DNA of 45,503 nucleotides from DATKBT01 sp035546295 (GCA_035546295.1 DATKBT010000002.1:1-45503), one strand, 5' to 3'. Counted from the stretch's first letter, positions 16,095 through 26,850 are shown. The notes: generated by a model from the letters alone, not told the origin. Made by a program: numbers and translations.

Positions 16095-17177
16095 ATGTCA
16101 CCGCCATCGAATCGACGGGAGTTCTTGAGGATGTCGGCGGGCGCGGCCGCGGGCCTGCGGCTGTCGGCAGCCGCCCCGGCGCTGGCCGGGGGCGCCTGCG
16201 CCGCCGGCGGCGAGGCGCCGGGAGGATCGGGCGAGGAGCCGGCCGCCGCCGGCGAGCCCGAGGCCACCGAGGGCACAGCGCCCCTGTTCCGGATCTCGCT
16301 GGCCCAGTGGTCGCTGCACCGAACGATGTTCGGCGAGCTGCCCGCACGCTGGTCCTCGTTCGGCGAAGCGCTGGCCAACGACCCAGACGCGGTGCTCCAG
16401 GGCAGCCTCGATCCGCTCGAGCTCGCGGCTACGGCTCGATCGTTCGGTATCGACGGGATCGAGTACGTCAACACGTTCTTCTTCGGCCATGCGCAGGACC
16501 GCGATTACCTGGCGGAGATGAAGCGACGGGCCGAGGGAGAGGGAGTCCAGAGCCTGCTGATCATGTGTGACGCCGAGGGGGACCTGGGAGATCCCGACGA
16601 AGCGGCGCGCGCGGATGCGATCGAGCGGCACGTCAAGTGGCTCGAGGCCGCCCAGTTCCTGGGCTGCCACTCGATCCGCGTCAACGCGCGCAGCCGGGGG
16701 GAGTTCGAAGAGCAGCAGAAGCTCGCCGCCGACGGGCTGCGCCGCTTGTGCGAGCGCGCGGAGCCCTTCGGCGTCAACGTCTTGGTGGAGAACCACGGAG
16801 AGCTGTCGAGCAACGGCCAGTGGCTCGCCGGCGTCATGGAGCTCGTTGATCACTCCCTGGTGGGGACCCTGCCCGACTTCGGCAACTTCCTGCTCACTCG
16901 CGAGCCCGAGACCTGGTACGACCGCTACCAGGGGGTCGAGGAGCTGATGCCGTATGCCAAGGCCGTGTCGGCCAAGAGCCACGTCTTCGGTGCGGACGGC
17001 GAGGAGCTGCGCACCGACTACGAGCGGATCATGAGGATCGTGCTCGACGCCGGCTACCGCGGCTGGGTGGGAATCGAGTACGAGGGGGACGAGCTGTCGG
17101 AAATGGAGGGGATCGAAAAGACGCGGGACCTGCTGATCCGCGTCCGCGAGAGGCTGGCGCCGTCGTACCTCCCGTAA
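16095..17177 (+). CDS. Tat-exported sugar phosphate isomerase/epimerase-like TIM-barrel protein
   Basis: A 360-residue protein. A twin-arginine signal (SNRREFLRMSAGAAAG) is followed by an Ala/Gly/Glu-rich spacer to residue 75. The rest is a xylose-isomerase-like barrel (PF01261 type): FRISLAQWSLHR, FGIDGIEYVNTFFFG, CHSIRVNARS, NVLVENHGELSSNG, GTLPDFGNFL, and the C-terminal GWVGIEYEGDELSE. The Glu, Asp and His positions expected for a metal site (VENHG, LPDFGN, SAKSHVFG, IEYEG) are present. Such exported proteins are common in carbohydrate-using Acidobacteriota and Bacteroidota and are often called isomerases without proof. ATG at 16095 is preceded by AAGGAGAG. It follows the PilZ-like gene by 77 bp. 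Confidence 0.9.
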   Translation: MSPPSNRREFLRMSAGAAAGLRLSAAAPALAGGACAAGGEAPGGSGEEPAAAGEPEATEGTAPLFRISLAQWSLHRTMFGELPARWSSFGEALANDPDAVLQGSLDPLELAATARSFGIDGIEYVNTFFFGHAQDRDYLAEMKRRAEGEGVQSLLIMCDAEGDLGDPDEAARADAIERHVKWLEAAQFLGCHSIRVNARSRGEFEEQQKLAADGLRRLCERAEPFGVNVLVENHGELSSNGQWLAGVMELVDHSLVGTLPDFGNFLLTREPETWYDRYQGVEELMPYAKAVSAKSHVFGADGEELRTDYERIMRIVLDAGYRGWVGIEYEGDELSEMEGIEKTRDLLIRVRERLAPSYLP

Positions 17178-17483
17178 GCGGCGCGACAGGGCGACTTCGA
17201 TGCCCGAGCGGCGCCGACTTCCTTCGAGTCGGGCGCCCTGCGAGGCTCCCCCTGGGCGGCATGGGGGAAGAGAACAGCTACAGGTCGCCTCGAATGTGCT
17301 GGAAGCGCGGCCGAGGGTAGGGGTTCGTCGAGCCTCCCGATTCACGAGCGCGTCCGAGTCGTTCTGAAACTCGATCGAATGTCATCCCCCCTTTGGGCGA
17401 TGGCGCGCCGATGCCGAACAGCTCGCGATGGCGGGCTCGGAGATCTCGAGCCCTCGAGAAGCGGAGATTCGGAGGCGGGCCAC
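17178..17483. other. Intergenic gap with a decayed repeat remnant
   Basis: This 306-bp gap between two convergent genes holds no convincing gene. It shares colinear fragments with the gap at 33930-33990: CCTGCGAGGCT (17237-17247), a G-rich GGGGGAAGAG stretch, and CGAATGTGCT (17291-17300). At 33.9 kb the last of these forms one arm of a hairpin. The second arm is absent here, so this looks like a broken relative of that repeat. No terminator with a T-run is visible. Confidence 0.35.
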
Positions 17484-19901
<2,418 letters not shown>

Positions 19902-19905
19902 CGGG

Positions 19906-20559
19906 TCACGCGGACTCGTCGCCGTGGCGGATGCGGTCGTAGGGCTGGCTCACGGTGGAGCAGATGTTGCTCAGGTGCGAGCCGACCCTGCGCAGGATGC
20001 GCGCGGCGTCCGAGTACACCACGGCCATGTCGGCCGAGAGCTCGCTGGCCGCGATGTCGGCCACCAGCCCCACCATCTCCGCCTTGAGCTGGACCGCCTC
20101 GGAGATCACGGCGGTTGCGCCTTGGACGTCATCGGTACGAAACGCCGCTGCGGTCTCGGCGAACAGCGGCCGCAAGCGCTGGTGCGCGGCGCGCAGACGG
20201 TCCCGGAACGGACCCTCTCGGGGTGAGCGCGCGAGCGCCACCAGCTCGGAGAGCCCGCGGGCGAAATCACCGATCCGCTCAGCGTCTTGCACGATGCTGA
20301 CCAGCACCAGGCTCGCCACCAGGTCCTGTCGGGGCTGGACCGCCAGATGCTGGAGCACCGCGCGTCGAACCAACCGCTCGCCCTGGTCGACCTCGTCGTC
20401 GAGCTGGTCGAGATCGATGTCGATCTGCTCGTTGTCGAGGAGCCGCCGACAGGCGAGGTCGAGCATGTTGCCGGCGTGCTGGAGCATCTCGGAGACGTCG
20501 TCGTAGGCGGCCTTGAGCAGTGGCGACGGCGTGTCGGAGCGGAAGAGGTTCTCGAACAT
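19906..20559 (-). CDS. PhoU-domain protein
   Basis: A 217-residue all-helical protein with a PhoU-type domain. Its landmarks are QIDIDLDQLDDEVDQGERLVRRAVLQHL and LVLVSIVQDAERIGDFARGLSELV, the latter being the ExxxD-like metal-binding helix of PhoU. PhoU-like proteins restrain phosphate uptake systems, often the Na+/Pi symporter next to them. ATG at 20559 has GGAGGT 7 bp upstream, inside the end of the symporter gene. The gap to the symporter stop is 4 bp, and 4 bp separate this gene from the kinase-mutase fusion. The three genes are clearly one transcript. Confidence 0.9.
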   Translation of the reverse strand: MFENLFRSDTPSPLLKAAYDDVSEMLQHAGNMLDLACRRLLDNEQIDIDLDQLDDEVDQGERLVRRAVLQHLAVQPRQDLVASLVLVSIVQDAERIGDFARGLSELVALARSPREGPFRDRLRAAHQRLRPLFAETAAAFRTDDVQGATAVISEAVQLKAEMVGLVADIAASELSADMAVVYSDAARILRRVGSHLSNICSTVSQPYDRIRHGDESA

Positions 20560-20563
20560 CGTC

Positions 20564-21724
20564 TCAACCTCCGACCGGAGGGGTGGGCGGTGCGCCCGCC
20601 GAGGCGAAGGCGCCGGACAGGAAGAGGAGCAGGAGGGGAATGAGGTAGAAGCCGGCCACCACGTACAGGATGGCGAGGACGCGGTTGCGCACCGCGAGGT
20701 CGCCCATCTGCGCCGCCAGCCAGAGGGGGAGCCGTCGAACCGGGGGGATGAAGTAGATCAGGGCCATGCCACAGAGGTTGAACAGGAGGTGGGTCAGCGC
20801 GATGGTGATCGCCGCGGCGCTGCCGGTGGCGAGAGCCGCGATCATCGCGGTCACCGTCGTGCCGATGTTCGCGCCGATCGTGAACGGAAACAACTGGACC
20901 AGCGAGATGACGCCGGCGCCGACCAGCGGCACCATCACCGAGGTGGTGATCGAGCTGCTCTGGACCATGACGGTGACTGCGGCTCCGGCGAGGATCGCCA
21001 CCGCCGGAGACCGGAACAGGGTCTTGTGGAGCACCGCCTCGGCCTGGGAGGAGAGCAGCACCCTGAGGATCTTGACCAGGTATCGAAGCGCGAGAAAGAG
21101 CAGGAGCAGCCCGGCGATCAGGGTCGCCACCCCGGACTCCCCGAGCGCTGCCGACAGGAGGTCCGCGGCGGGCTCGACCACCGCCTTGAGCGGGTTGAAG
21201 AGCTTGTCGCCGCCGACGCCCTCGAGCGCCTTCTCGAGCGTCAGCGCCGTCGTCTGCAGGAACCCGGTGACGATCTCGAGGGGCAAGAGGACGAGAACCG
21301 TCAACCAGTTGAAGAAGTCGTGCAGGGTCGCGCCCGCGAACGCCCGGCGGAACTCCTCCTTCCGGGTGACGTGGCCCATCGAAACGATCGTGTTGGTCAC
21401 CGAGGTGCCGATGTTGGCGCCCATGATGATCGGGATGGCGCCCTCGATGGTCAGCGCGCCGCCGGCCACCAGGGCCACCGTCATCGAGGTCGTCGTCGAC
21501 GAGCTCTGCACCAGCGTGGTCGCCAGGATCCCGATCAAGAGACCGCTGAACGGGTTGGCGGTGCGCTCGATCAATCCCTCGGCGAAGCCTCGCCCGAAGA
21601 GCTTGAAGGAGAGGCCCATCATCTCGAGGCCGACGAAGAACGAGTAGAGGACCGCGATCAGGGCGATCCAGAGCAGGAGGCGGTTCCGGCGGAGCGGCGC
21701 CGGTGCCGGTGAATCGATCGTCAT
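20564..21724 (-). CDS. Na+/phosphate symporter (NptA/YjbB type)
   Basis: A 386-residue inner-membrane protein with about nine hydrophobic segments. It has two inverted Na_Pi_cotrans units, each with the QSSS signature: LVQSSSTTTSMTVALV near residue 70 and VMVQSSSITTSVMVPLV near 250. Each is followed by an ANIGTSVT/ANIGTTVT loop (IIMGANIGTSVTNT; TIGANIGTTVTAM). It brings in inorganic phosphate with sodium. ATG at 21724 opens the operon that continues with the PhoU-domain gene and the phosphoglycerate kinase-mutase fusion. The sodium dependence fits the Na+-NQR encoded 2 kb away, which would supply the gradient. The 204-bp gap to the divergent hydrolase gene has no operator I can name. Confidence 0.94.
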   Translation of the reverse strand: MTIDSPAPAPLRRNRLLLWIALIAVLYSFFVGLEMMGLSFKLFGRGFAEGLIERTANPFSGLLIGILATTLVQSSSTTTSMTVALVAGGALTIEGAIPIIMGANIGTSVTNTIVSMGHVTRKEEFRRAFAGATLHDFFNWLTVLVLLPLEIVTGFLQTTALTLEKALEGVGGDKLFNPLKAVVEPAADLLSAALGESGVATLIAGLLLLFLALRYLVKILRVLLSSQAEAVLHKTLFRSPAVAILAGAAVTVMVQSSSITTSVMVPLVGAGVISLVQLFPFTIGANIGTTVTAMIAALATGSAAAITIALTHLLFNLCGMALIYFIPPVRRLPLWLAAQMGDLAVRNRVLAILYVVAGFYLIPLLLLFLSGAFASAGAPPTPPVGG

Positions 21725-21928
21725 GGTTCGGGGGCCGTGTGGAGGCGCTGCGCAATCTTTATCGAATCTTCACGGTCGAGCCAGTCGAGGGCCGGGGTCT
21801 TCTCCCGAGGAGCCCGTCCCGAGGATTGGCGACGGAGTCATCTCGGTGGGAGCATCGCCTCCCTGCACCCCGGCGGGGCCCGGATCCGATCGAACGCCTC
21901 CACCACTCCTCGATAGATTGGCGACGCG

Positions 21929-22852
21929 ATGTCGAAGGCCCAGCTCGTCAACCTCGTGCGTTTCCTGAGCGCGGGAGGTCCCCGCGACCCCAGCGCGCCG
22001 ATCGAGGCGGTGCGCGCCTCCTTCGAGAAGCTCGGACGGCTGCTCGGACCGCCCGAAGGCGTCCAGGTCTGCGCGCGGCGGGTTGCGGGAGTGCCCTGCG
22101 AGGCGGTCGCCCCGACACGCGGCGCCGCGGGAGCCGGCGAGATCGTCTACCTGCACGGCGGCGGCTTCGTCTCCGGTTCGACCGCCACCCACCGCGGGCT
22201 GGCGGCGCGCCTCGCGCTGGCCGCCGGCCGCCGGGTGTGGACGGTGGGCTATCGGCTCGCTCCCGAGCACCCGTACCCGGCGGCGGTCGAGGACTCGCTG
22301 GCGGTGGTCGAGGCGCGCCTGGCGGCGCAGCCGGATGGCGGTTCGCTGGTGGTCGCCGGGGACTCGGCCGGCGGCGGTCTCGTCCTCGCCATACTCGTGG
22401 CCCTGCGGGACCGTGGGGGACCGGCCGCTGCGGCGGGGGTCTGTCTCTCGCCGTGGACCGACCTGGAGGCGACCGGAGATTCGGTCGAGCTCAACGCAGC
22501 GGAGGACCCGCTGGTGTCGCTCGCGGGCCTGAAGCGCATGGCGACCCTCTACCTGAACGGCGCCGATCCGAGGCAGCCCGCCGCGTCGCCGCTCCACGCG
22601 GATCTTGCGGGCCTGCCCCCGTTGCTGATCCTGGTCGGGAGCGCCGAGGTCCTGCTCGACGACTCCACCCGGGTGGCCGCGGCCCTCGAGCGCGCGGGAG
22701 TCGAGGTCACGCTCGAGGTGTGGGAGCGCATGCTGCACGTCTGGCCGCTCTACGCTCCGCTGCTCGAGGAGGGGCAGCAGGCGATCGAGCGGATGGCGCG
22801 GTTCGTCGACGCGACCCTCGCTTCGGAGCGTCGCGCCACGCGGTCCGGCTGA
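21929..22852 (+). CDS. Alpha/beta hydrolase of the hormone-sensitive lipase family
   Basis: A 307-residue esterase or lipase. The oxyanion motif HGGGF is at 76-80, the nucleophile is S146 in GDSAGGG, the acid is probably D in the SAEVLLDDSTR segment, and the His is in MLHVWPLY. Those features define the HSL (family IV) group, usually active on short acyl esters. There is no signal peptide, so it is cytoplasmic. ATG at 21929 begins MSKAQLVNLV; the ribosome site is weak. It is divergent from the phosphate operon and runs toward the inverted-repeat element that ends nqrM. Confidence 0.93.
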   Translation: MSKAQLVNLVRFLSAGGPRDPSAPIEAVRASFEKLGRLLGPPEGVQVCARRVAGVPCEAVAPTRGAAGAGEIVYLHGGGFVSGSTATHRGLAARLALAAGRRVWTVGYRLAPEHPYPAAVEDSLAVVEARLAAQPDGGSLVVAGDSAGGGLVLAILVALRDRGGPAAAAGVCLSPWTDLEATGDSVELNAAEDPLVSLAGLKRMATLYLNGADPRQPAASPLHADLAGLPPLLILVGSAEVLLDDSTRVAAALERAGVEVTLEVWERMLHVWPLYAPLLEEGQQAIERMARFVDATLASERRATRSG

Positions 22853-22918
22853 GTCGGAGCTCCTCGCTCAGAGACGACCGCCGGGGGAGGCGAGCGCCGG
22901 CGTCTGGGTGCCCGGCTC

Positions 22919-23337
22919 CTAGGAGCCCGTGGTGAAACTCAGCACGCCCGCACGACAAGCACTTTCCGCTTCGCCAGCGGACGAGAAGCCGATTCGTCGA
23001 TCGGTGGTCCTTGCCTGTCTTTCCGTCGGCTTCTCACCGCCGGCTGCGCTGCAAGCCCTTGTCGGCCTTCGGCTGGGTTTGGCCCCCCTCGCAGGCTCGG
23101 CGCGCCTCACCGGCGTCGCCGCTTCGCGGCTCAGGCAAGCGGCGGCGCGGGCCCATCTGCTGCGTTGAGGTCAGAGTGCCTCGAGTGGCACTCCGCCCTC
23201 TTCGTCGGCTTCGCTGCGCTCAGCCTCAGGTTGGGCCTCCTCGCCGATGTCCCAGCATCGCCTACGTCGGCCCGCCTTGCATCTGGACCCGCGGCGCCCG
23301 CAATCCGGGCATCCTGACTTTCACCACGGGCTGCTAG
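22919..23337. mobile_element. 419-bp element with 32-bp terminal inverted repeats ending in CTAG
   Basis: The left end (22919-22950) and the reverse complement of the right end (23306-23337) match at 28 of 32 positions, both starting CTAG and sharing AGCCCGTGGTGAAA. The left CTAG is the centre of a 14-bp perfect palindrome, GGCTCCTAGGAGCC (22914-22927). The right CTAG supplies the TAG stop of nqrM. Inside are smaller inverted repeats, such as the GAGTGCC/GGCACTC hairpin near 23175-23203, and a stretch at about 23085-23140 that resembles the insert of the repeat at 26000-26070. No open frame looks real. It fills the 481-bp gap 22853-23333 and is probably non-autonomous. Confidence 0.65.
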
Positions 23338-23561
23338 GCGGCCTCGCTGGCCTCCTCGGTCTCGCCACGGGCGGCGGCCCGCCTGCGCTCCGCGATCTTG
23401 CGGTGGGGGCAGGTGGCGCAGGCCAGGGACTCCCCGTCCGGCCCCAGGATCTCGGGGCCGCCGCAGGAGCCGCGCAGACAACGGCCCGAGAACAGCACGC
23501 CGACCGACATCGCGAGGACGACGAGGGCGATGACGCCGATGGTGAGGAGTGCGAGGCTCAT
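23334..23561 (-). CDS. nqrM: Na+-NQR maturation protein NqrM
   Basis: A 75-residue protein. One N-terminal membrane helix (LALLTIGVIALVVLAMSVGVLF) is followed by the conserved RGSCGGPEILG and SLACATCPHRK, giving the cysteines thought to handle iron for the Cys-ligated Fe site of the NqrD/NqrE interface. Length and order match the NqrM (DUF539) family, which Na+-NQR needs for assembly. It is the last gene of the nqrABCDEF-apbE-nqrM set, 50 bp after apbE. The C-terminal tail is Glu/Ala-rich. The TAG stop lies in a CTAG at the edge of an inverted-repeat element. Confidence 0.92.
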   Translation of the reverse strand: MSLALLTIGVIALVVLAMSVGVLFSGRCLRGSCGGPEILGPDGESLACATCPHRKIAERRRAAARGETEEASEAA

Positions 23562-23611
23562 GTCGGGTCGGTCTCAGGTTTTTCGATCGTCGTGCGCAGG
23601 CGGGCCTGGCC

Positions 23612-24727
23612 TCAGGCGGCGGGAGCGGCGGGGCGGCTGGTCGGGTGACCGCGCTCGTCGATCTCGAGCTCGAGGTGCCGAGCCATCTCGGCCGTCGCCA
23701 GCTCGTCGGCGCCGCCCTCGTCATTGTAGACGAGGAAGAGGACCGGAAGATTCCGCTCGCGCGCCCATTCGAGCCCGCGCTCGGGGCCCATGACCAGCAG
23801 CGCGGTGGCGTAGGCGTCGGCGACGGCGCAATCGGGGGCGATCACCGAGACCGAGGCGGCTCGGTGGGTGACCGGGGCCCCGGTTCCCGGATCGATGATG
23901 TGGGAGTAGCGCCTTCCTTCGGACTCCCAGAAGTTCCGGTAGTCCCCGGAGGTCGCGATCGCGAGGTCGGTGAGCTCGACGATGCGCTGGATGCCGCGGG
24001 TCCCGGCGGTGGGGGACTCGATCGCCAACCTCCAGGGCCGGTGCTCGCGGTTGACCCCGGCGACCCGAATCTCGCCGCCGACTTCGACCATCACACCGAG
24101 GAGATCCTCGCGGGCAGCCAGGGACTCGGCCACGAGATCGACGGCAAAGCCCTTGGCGATCGCCGAGAGGTCGATCGCGACGCCGGGCGCGGCTTTCGAC
24201 AGACCGCCATCCCGGAAACGGAGCAACCGCCAGCCGACGCGCTTGCGCAGGGCCGCCAACTGCTCAGCGTCGGGCCGATCCCGAGGGCCGTCGGGTCCGA
24301 ATCCCCAGGCGTCGACCAGCGGACCCACGGTCGGATCGAAGGCGCCGTCGGTGGCCTCGGCGACGGCGAGAGCGAGCGTGATGAGGCGGCTGCTCTCCGA
24401 GTCGAAGGGCACGGCCTCGCCGGGTGGGGAGCGGTTGAAGCGCGAGACCAGAGAGTCGGGCCGGTAGGTCGAGAGCGCGCCATCGACCTGGGAGAGCCGA
24501 TCGAGAACGAGCGCCTCGATCTCTGCTCGCGAGCTGGGCGCGAGCGGCTCCCCGGTGATCAGTTTGACCCGGTACCAGGTTCCCATGATCGGTCCCTCGA
24601 GCAGGGTCTCGACGGGACCGGGCGCGGTGCAGCCCGCGAGCAGAGCCGCCAGGGCGCCGGCGAGCAGGGCTGGCCGGCGACGGGCGCTACCCGAAGTCGT
24701 CGTAGGCGATGTTTTCGGGCTCGACAC
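23612..24727 (-). CDS. apbE: FAD:protein FMN transferase (ApbE), lipoprotein
   Basis: A 371-residue flavin transferase that attaches FMN to a threonine of NqrB and NqrC using FAD. The signal peptide ends in a lipobox (LAALLAGC, Cys near residue 33), so it faces the periplasm on a lipid anchor. Family landmarks are MGTWYRVKL, GAFDPTVGPLVDAWGFG, the DLSAIAKGFAVDLV helix, GGEIRVAG and SHIIDPGTGAP. GTG at 24727 overlaps the 3' end of nqrF by 41 bp; no later in-frame start keeps the full signal peptide. Its targets, SGAT in NqrB and NqrC, are encoded in the same operon. Confidence 0.95.
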   Translation of the reverse strand: MSSPKTSPTTTSGSARRRPALLAGALAALLAGCTAPGPVETLLEGPIMGTWYRVKLITGEPLAPSSRAEIEALVLDRLSQVDGALSTYRPDSLVSRFNRSPPGEAVPFDSESSRLITLALAVAEATDGAFDPTVGPLVDAWGFGPDGPRDRPDAEQLAALRKRVGWRLLRFRDGGLSKAAPGVAIDLSAIAKGFAVDLVAESLAAREDLLGVMVEVGGEIRVAGVNREHRPWRLAIESPTAGTRGIQRIVELTDLAIATSGDYRNFWESEGRRYSHIIDPGTGAPVTHRAASVSVIAPDCAVADAYATALLVMGPERGLEWARERNLPVLFLVYNDEGGADELATAEMARHLELEIDERGHPTSRPAAPAA

Positions 24728-25910
24728 CGAGGTCCTCGAGCATCTTCTGGCAGGCCTGGAGCATCAGGGGCGGCCCGCAGATGTAGTACTCGATGTCCTC
24801 CGGCGCGGGGTGGTCCTTGAGGTAGTGGTCGAGCAGCACCTGGTGGATGAAGCCGACCATGCCGGTCCAGTTGTCCTCGGGCAGCGGCTCCGAGAGGGCG
24901 AGATGCCACTCGAAGTTGTCGTGATCGGCCGCGATCCGGTCGAAGTCCTCGACGTAGAACGCCTCGCGGAGCGAGCGGGCGCCGTACCAGAAGGAGACCT
25001 TGCGCTCGGTGTGGAGGCGCTTGAACTGATCGAAGATGTGCGAGCGCATCGGCGCCATGCCGGCGCCGCCGCCGATGAACACCATCTCGGCGTCGGTGTC
25101 CTTGGCGAAGAACTCGCCGTAGGGTCCCGAGATCGTCACCTCGTCGCCGGGCTCGAGCGAGAAGATGTAGGAGGACATCTTGCCGGGCGGCACGTCCGGT
25201 TGGCGCGGCGGCGGGCTCGCGATGCGCACGTTGAGCATGATGATGCCCTTCTCGTCCGGGTAGTTCGCCATCGAGTAGGCGCGGCTGACCTCCTCGTCGA
25301 CCTTGGAGACGTACTTCCACTGGTCGTACTTGTCCCAGTCCTCCCGGAAGCGCTCCGGAATGTCGAAGTCCTTGTAGTGGACCTCGTGGGGTGGGCACTC
25401 GATCTGGATGTAGCCGCCGGCGCGGAACGGCACCTCATCACCTTCGGGGAGGTCGAGGATGAGCTCCTTGATGAAGGTCGCGACGTTCTCGTTCGAGCGC
25501 ACCTTGCACACCCACTTGCGGACGCCGAAGACCTCGGGCGGGAGCTCGATCTTCATGTCCTGTTTGACCTTGACCTGGCAGGACAGCCGGCAGCCCTCGC
25601 GGGCCTCGCCGCGCGAGACGTGGCCGGTCTCGGTGGGCAGCATGGCGCCGCCCCCCTCGAGCACGTTGACCTTGCACACGCCGCACGTCCCCTGGCCGCC
25701 GCAGGCGGACGGGATGAAGATCTTGTTGTCGGCCAGCGTTCCGAGCAGGGTGCCGCCGGTCGTGGTCTGCAGCGCCTTGTCGGGATCGTCGTTGATCAGG
25801 ATGGTCACCTCGCCGGAGGCGACCAGGCGTCGCTTGGCCATCATCAGGATGGCGACCAGCGACAGGATCACCAGGGTGAACATGGTGACGCCGAGAGCGA
25901 CGGTGGTCAT
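24687..25910 (-). CDS. nqrF: Na+-translocating NADH:quinone reductase subunit F
   Basis: A 407-residue electron-entry subunit. One N-terminal membrane helix (residues 3-24) is followed by a ferredoxin domain with [2Fe-2S] ligands C70, C76, C79 (SACGGQGTCGVCK) and C111 (the same numbers as in Vibrio). Next come an FAD domain (RAYSMANYPDEKG) and an NADH domain (FIGGGAGMAPMRSHIFDQ, YICGPPLMLQA). It passes hydride electrons from NADH through FAD to the cluster. ATG at 25910 keeps the membrane helix at the N terminus. It is separated from nqrE by 322 bp of repeats, unlike the tight spacing of the other nqr genes, so it may need separate transcription or tolerate the insertion. Confidence 0.97.
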   Translation of the reverse strand: MTTVALGVTMFTLVILSLVAILMMAKRRLVASGEVTILINDDPDKALQTTTGGTLLGTLADNKIFIPSACGGQGTCGVCKVNVLEGGGAMLPTETGHVSRGEAREGCRLSCQVKVKQDMKIELPPEVFGVRKWVCKVRSNENVATFIKELILDLPEGDEVPFRAGGYIQIECPPHEVHYKDFDIPERFREDWDKYDQWKYVSKVDEEVSRAYSMANYPDEKGIIMLNVRIASPPPRQPDVPPGKMSSYIFSLEPGDEVTISGPYGEFFAKDTDAEMVFIGGGAGMAPMRSHIFDQFKRLHTERKVSFWYGARSLREAFYVEDFDRIAADHDNFEWHLALSEPLPEDNWTGMVGFIHQVLLDHYLKDHPAPEDIEYYICGPPLMLQACQKMLEDLGVEPENIAYDDFG

Positions 25911-25955
25911 GGATCGAGGTCCTCGAGAGAGACGTGATCGTTGCGGAGGCGAAGA

Positions 25956-26114
25956 AATGCGGTTCTCCGGCTGTTCCCCGGCGACGCGCCGAAAGCGCAG
26001 GGCTTGGTCCGCCTCGCAGGCTCGGCGCACCTCACCTTCGCTCGCTTCGGCTCCGCCTCAGCTCGGGTTGGAGCCGGGAAGACATCGGCTCTAGATTTGA
26101 TGCGATTCAGCATG
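25956..26114. repeat. Dispersed repeat, copy 1 (nqrF-nqrE gap), with an internal insert
   Basis: It begins AATGCGGTTCTCCGGCTGTT and ends at GATTCAGCATG. It matches copy 2 (26139-26228) closely except for about 70 extra bases near 26000-26070. That insert resembles a stretch within the 22919-23337 element (shared CCTCGCAGGCTCGGCGC), so one repeat type seems nested in another. Read on the minus strand, the core translates to GASPGNSRRTAF, a handy label for the family. A related copy lies at 31174-31237. Confidence 0.75.
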
Positions 26115-26138
26115 TTTCCGTTTCTTCTGCCAACGCGG

Positions 26139-26239
26139 AATGCGGTTCTACGGCTGTTCCCCAGCGACGCGCCGAAGGCGCATGGAGCTGGGAAGACATC
26201 GGCTCTAGATTTCATGCGATTCAGCATGAAATCTAGAGC
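26139..26239. repeat. Dispersed repeat, copy 2, ending in a perfect 16-bp-stem palindrome at the nqrE stop
   Basis: Positions 26139-26228 repeat copy 1 without its insert. The end overlaps a perfect inverted repeat: GCTCTAGATTTCATGC (26202-26217), loop GATTCA, then GCATGAAATCTAGAGC (26224-26239). The nqrE stop codon (26233-26235) lies inside the right arm, in a CTAG. The stem could act as a 3'-end hairpin for the nqrABCDE message. There is no T-run typical of an intrinsic terminator on either strand. Confidence 0.8.
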
Positions 26240-26847
26240 TGGATTCCTCCGAAGGCCATGAAACCGAAGGCCATCAGGCCAGTGATGACGAAGGTCATGC
26301 CGAGGCCCCGCAGGCCCAGCGGCACGTTGCTGTAGCGCATCCGCTCGCGGATCGCGGCGAGCGCGACGATCGCCAGGAACCAGCCGACCCCGGCGCCGAA
26401 GCCGAACACCGCGCTCTCGGCGAAGGTGTAGTCGCGCTCGAACATGAACAGCGAGCCGCCGAGGATCGCGCAGTTGACGGCGATCAGCGGCAGGAAGATG
26501 CCGAGCGTGGCGTGCAGTTTGGGGAAGAAGCGGTCGGTGGTCATCTCCACGAGCTGGACCATCGCCGCGATCGTGCCGATGAACACCAGCAGATTGAGGA
26601 AGGTCAGGTCGTACTCCGCCAGGTCGACGCTGAGCCAGGCCAGCGCCCCCTCGTCGAGGAGCCAGGTCTGGAGCAGGTTGTTGGCGGGGACGGTGATGGT
26701 CAGCACGAAGATCACGGCGATGCCGAGACCGACGGCGGTCTCCACCCGCTTCGAGACGGCCAGGAAGGAGCACATCCCGAGGAAGAAGGTGAGCGCCATG
26801 TTCTCGATGAAGATCGCCTTGAGCGCGAGGTCGATGTAGTGCTCCAC
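26233..26847 (-). CDS. nqrE: Na+-translocating NADH:quinone reductase subunit E
   Basis: A 204-residue membrane subunit with six hydrophobic helices, related to NqrD by inverted topology. Conserved stretches are IFIENMALTFFLGMCSFLAVSK, with the Cys that shares the intramembrane iron site, and FLPLIAVNCAILGGSLFMFERDYTF. It helps carry electrons across the membrane and couples them to Na+ movement. GTG at 26847 starts 3 bp after the nqrD stop. The TAG stop falls within a 16-bp-stem palindrome; the next gene, nqrF, is displaced by 322 bp of repeats. Confidence 0.96.
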   Translation of the reverse strand: MEHYIDLALKAIFIENMALTFFLGMCSFLAVSKRVETAVGLGIAVIFVLTITVPANNLLQTWLLDEGALAWLSVDLAEYDLTFLNLLVFIGTIAAMVQLVEMTTDRFFPKLHATLGIFLPLIAVNCAILGGSLFMFERDYTFAESAVFGFGAGVGWFLAIVALAAIRERMRYSNVPLGLRGLGMTFVITGLMAFGFMAFGGIQL

Positions 26848-26850
26848 TGG

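Noticed and set aside
22929..23168. Small plus-strand open frames inside the 419-bp element
   Set aside because: They overlap inverted repeats, lack ribosome sites and have no plausible protein composition.
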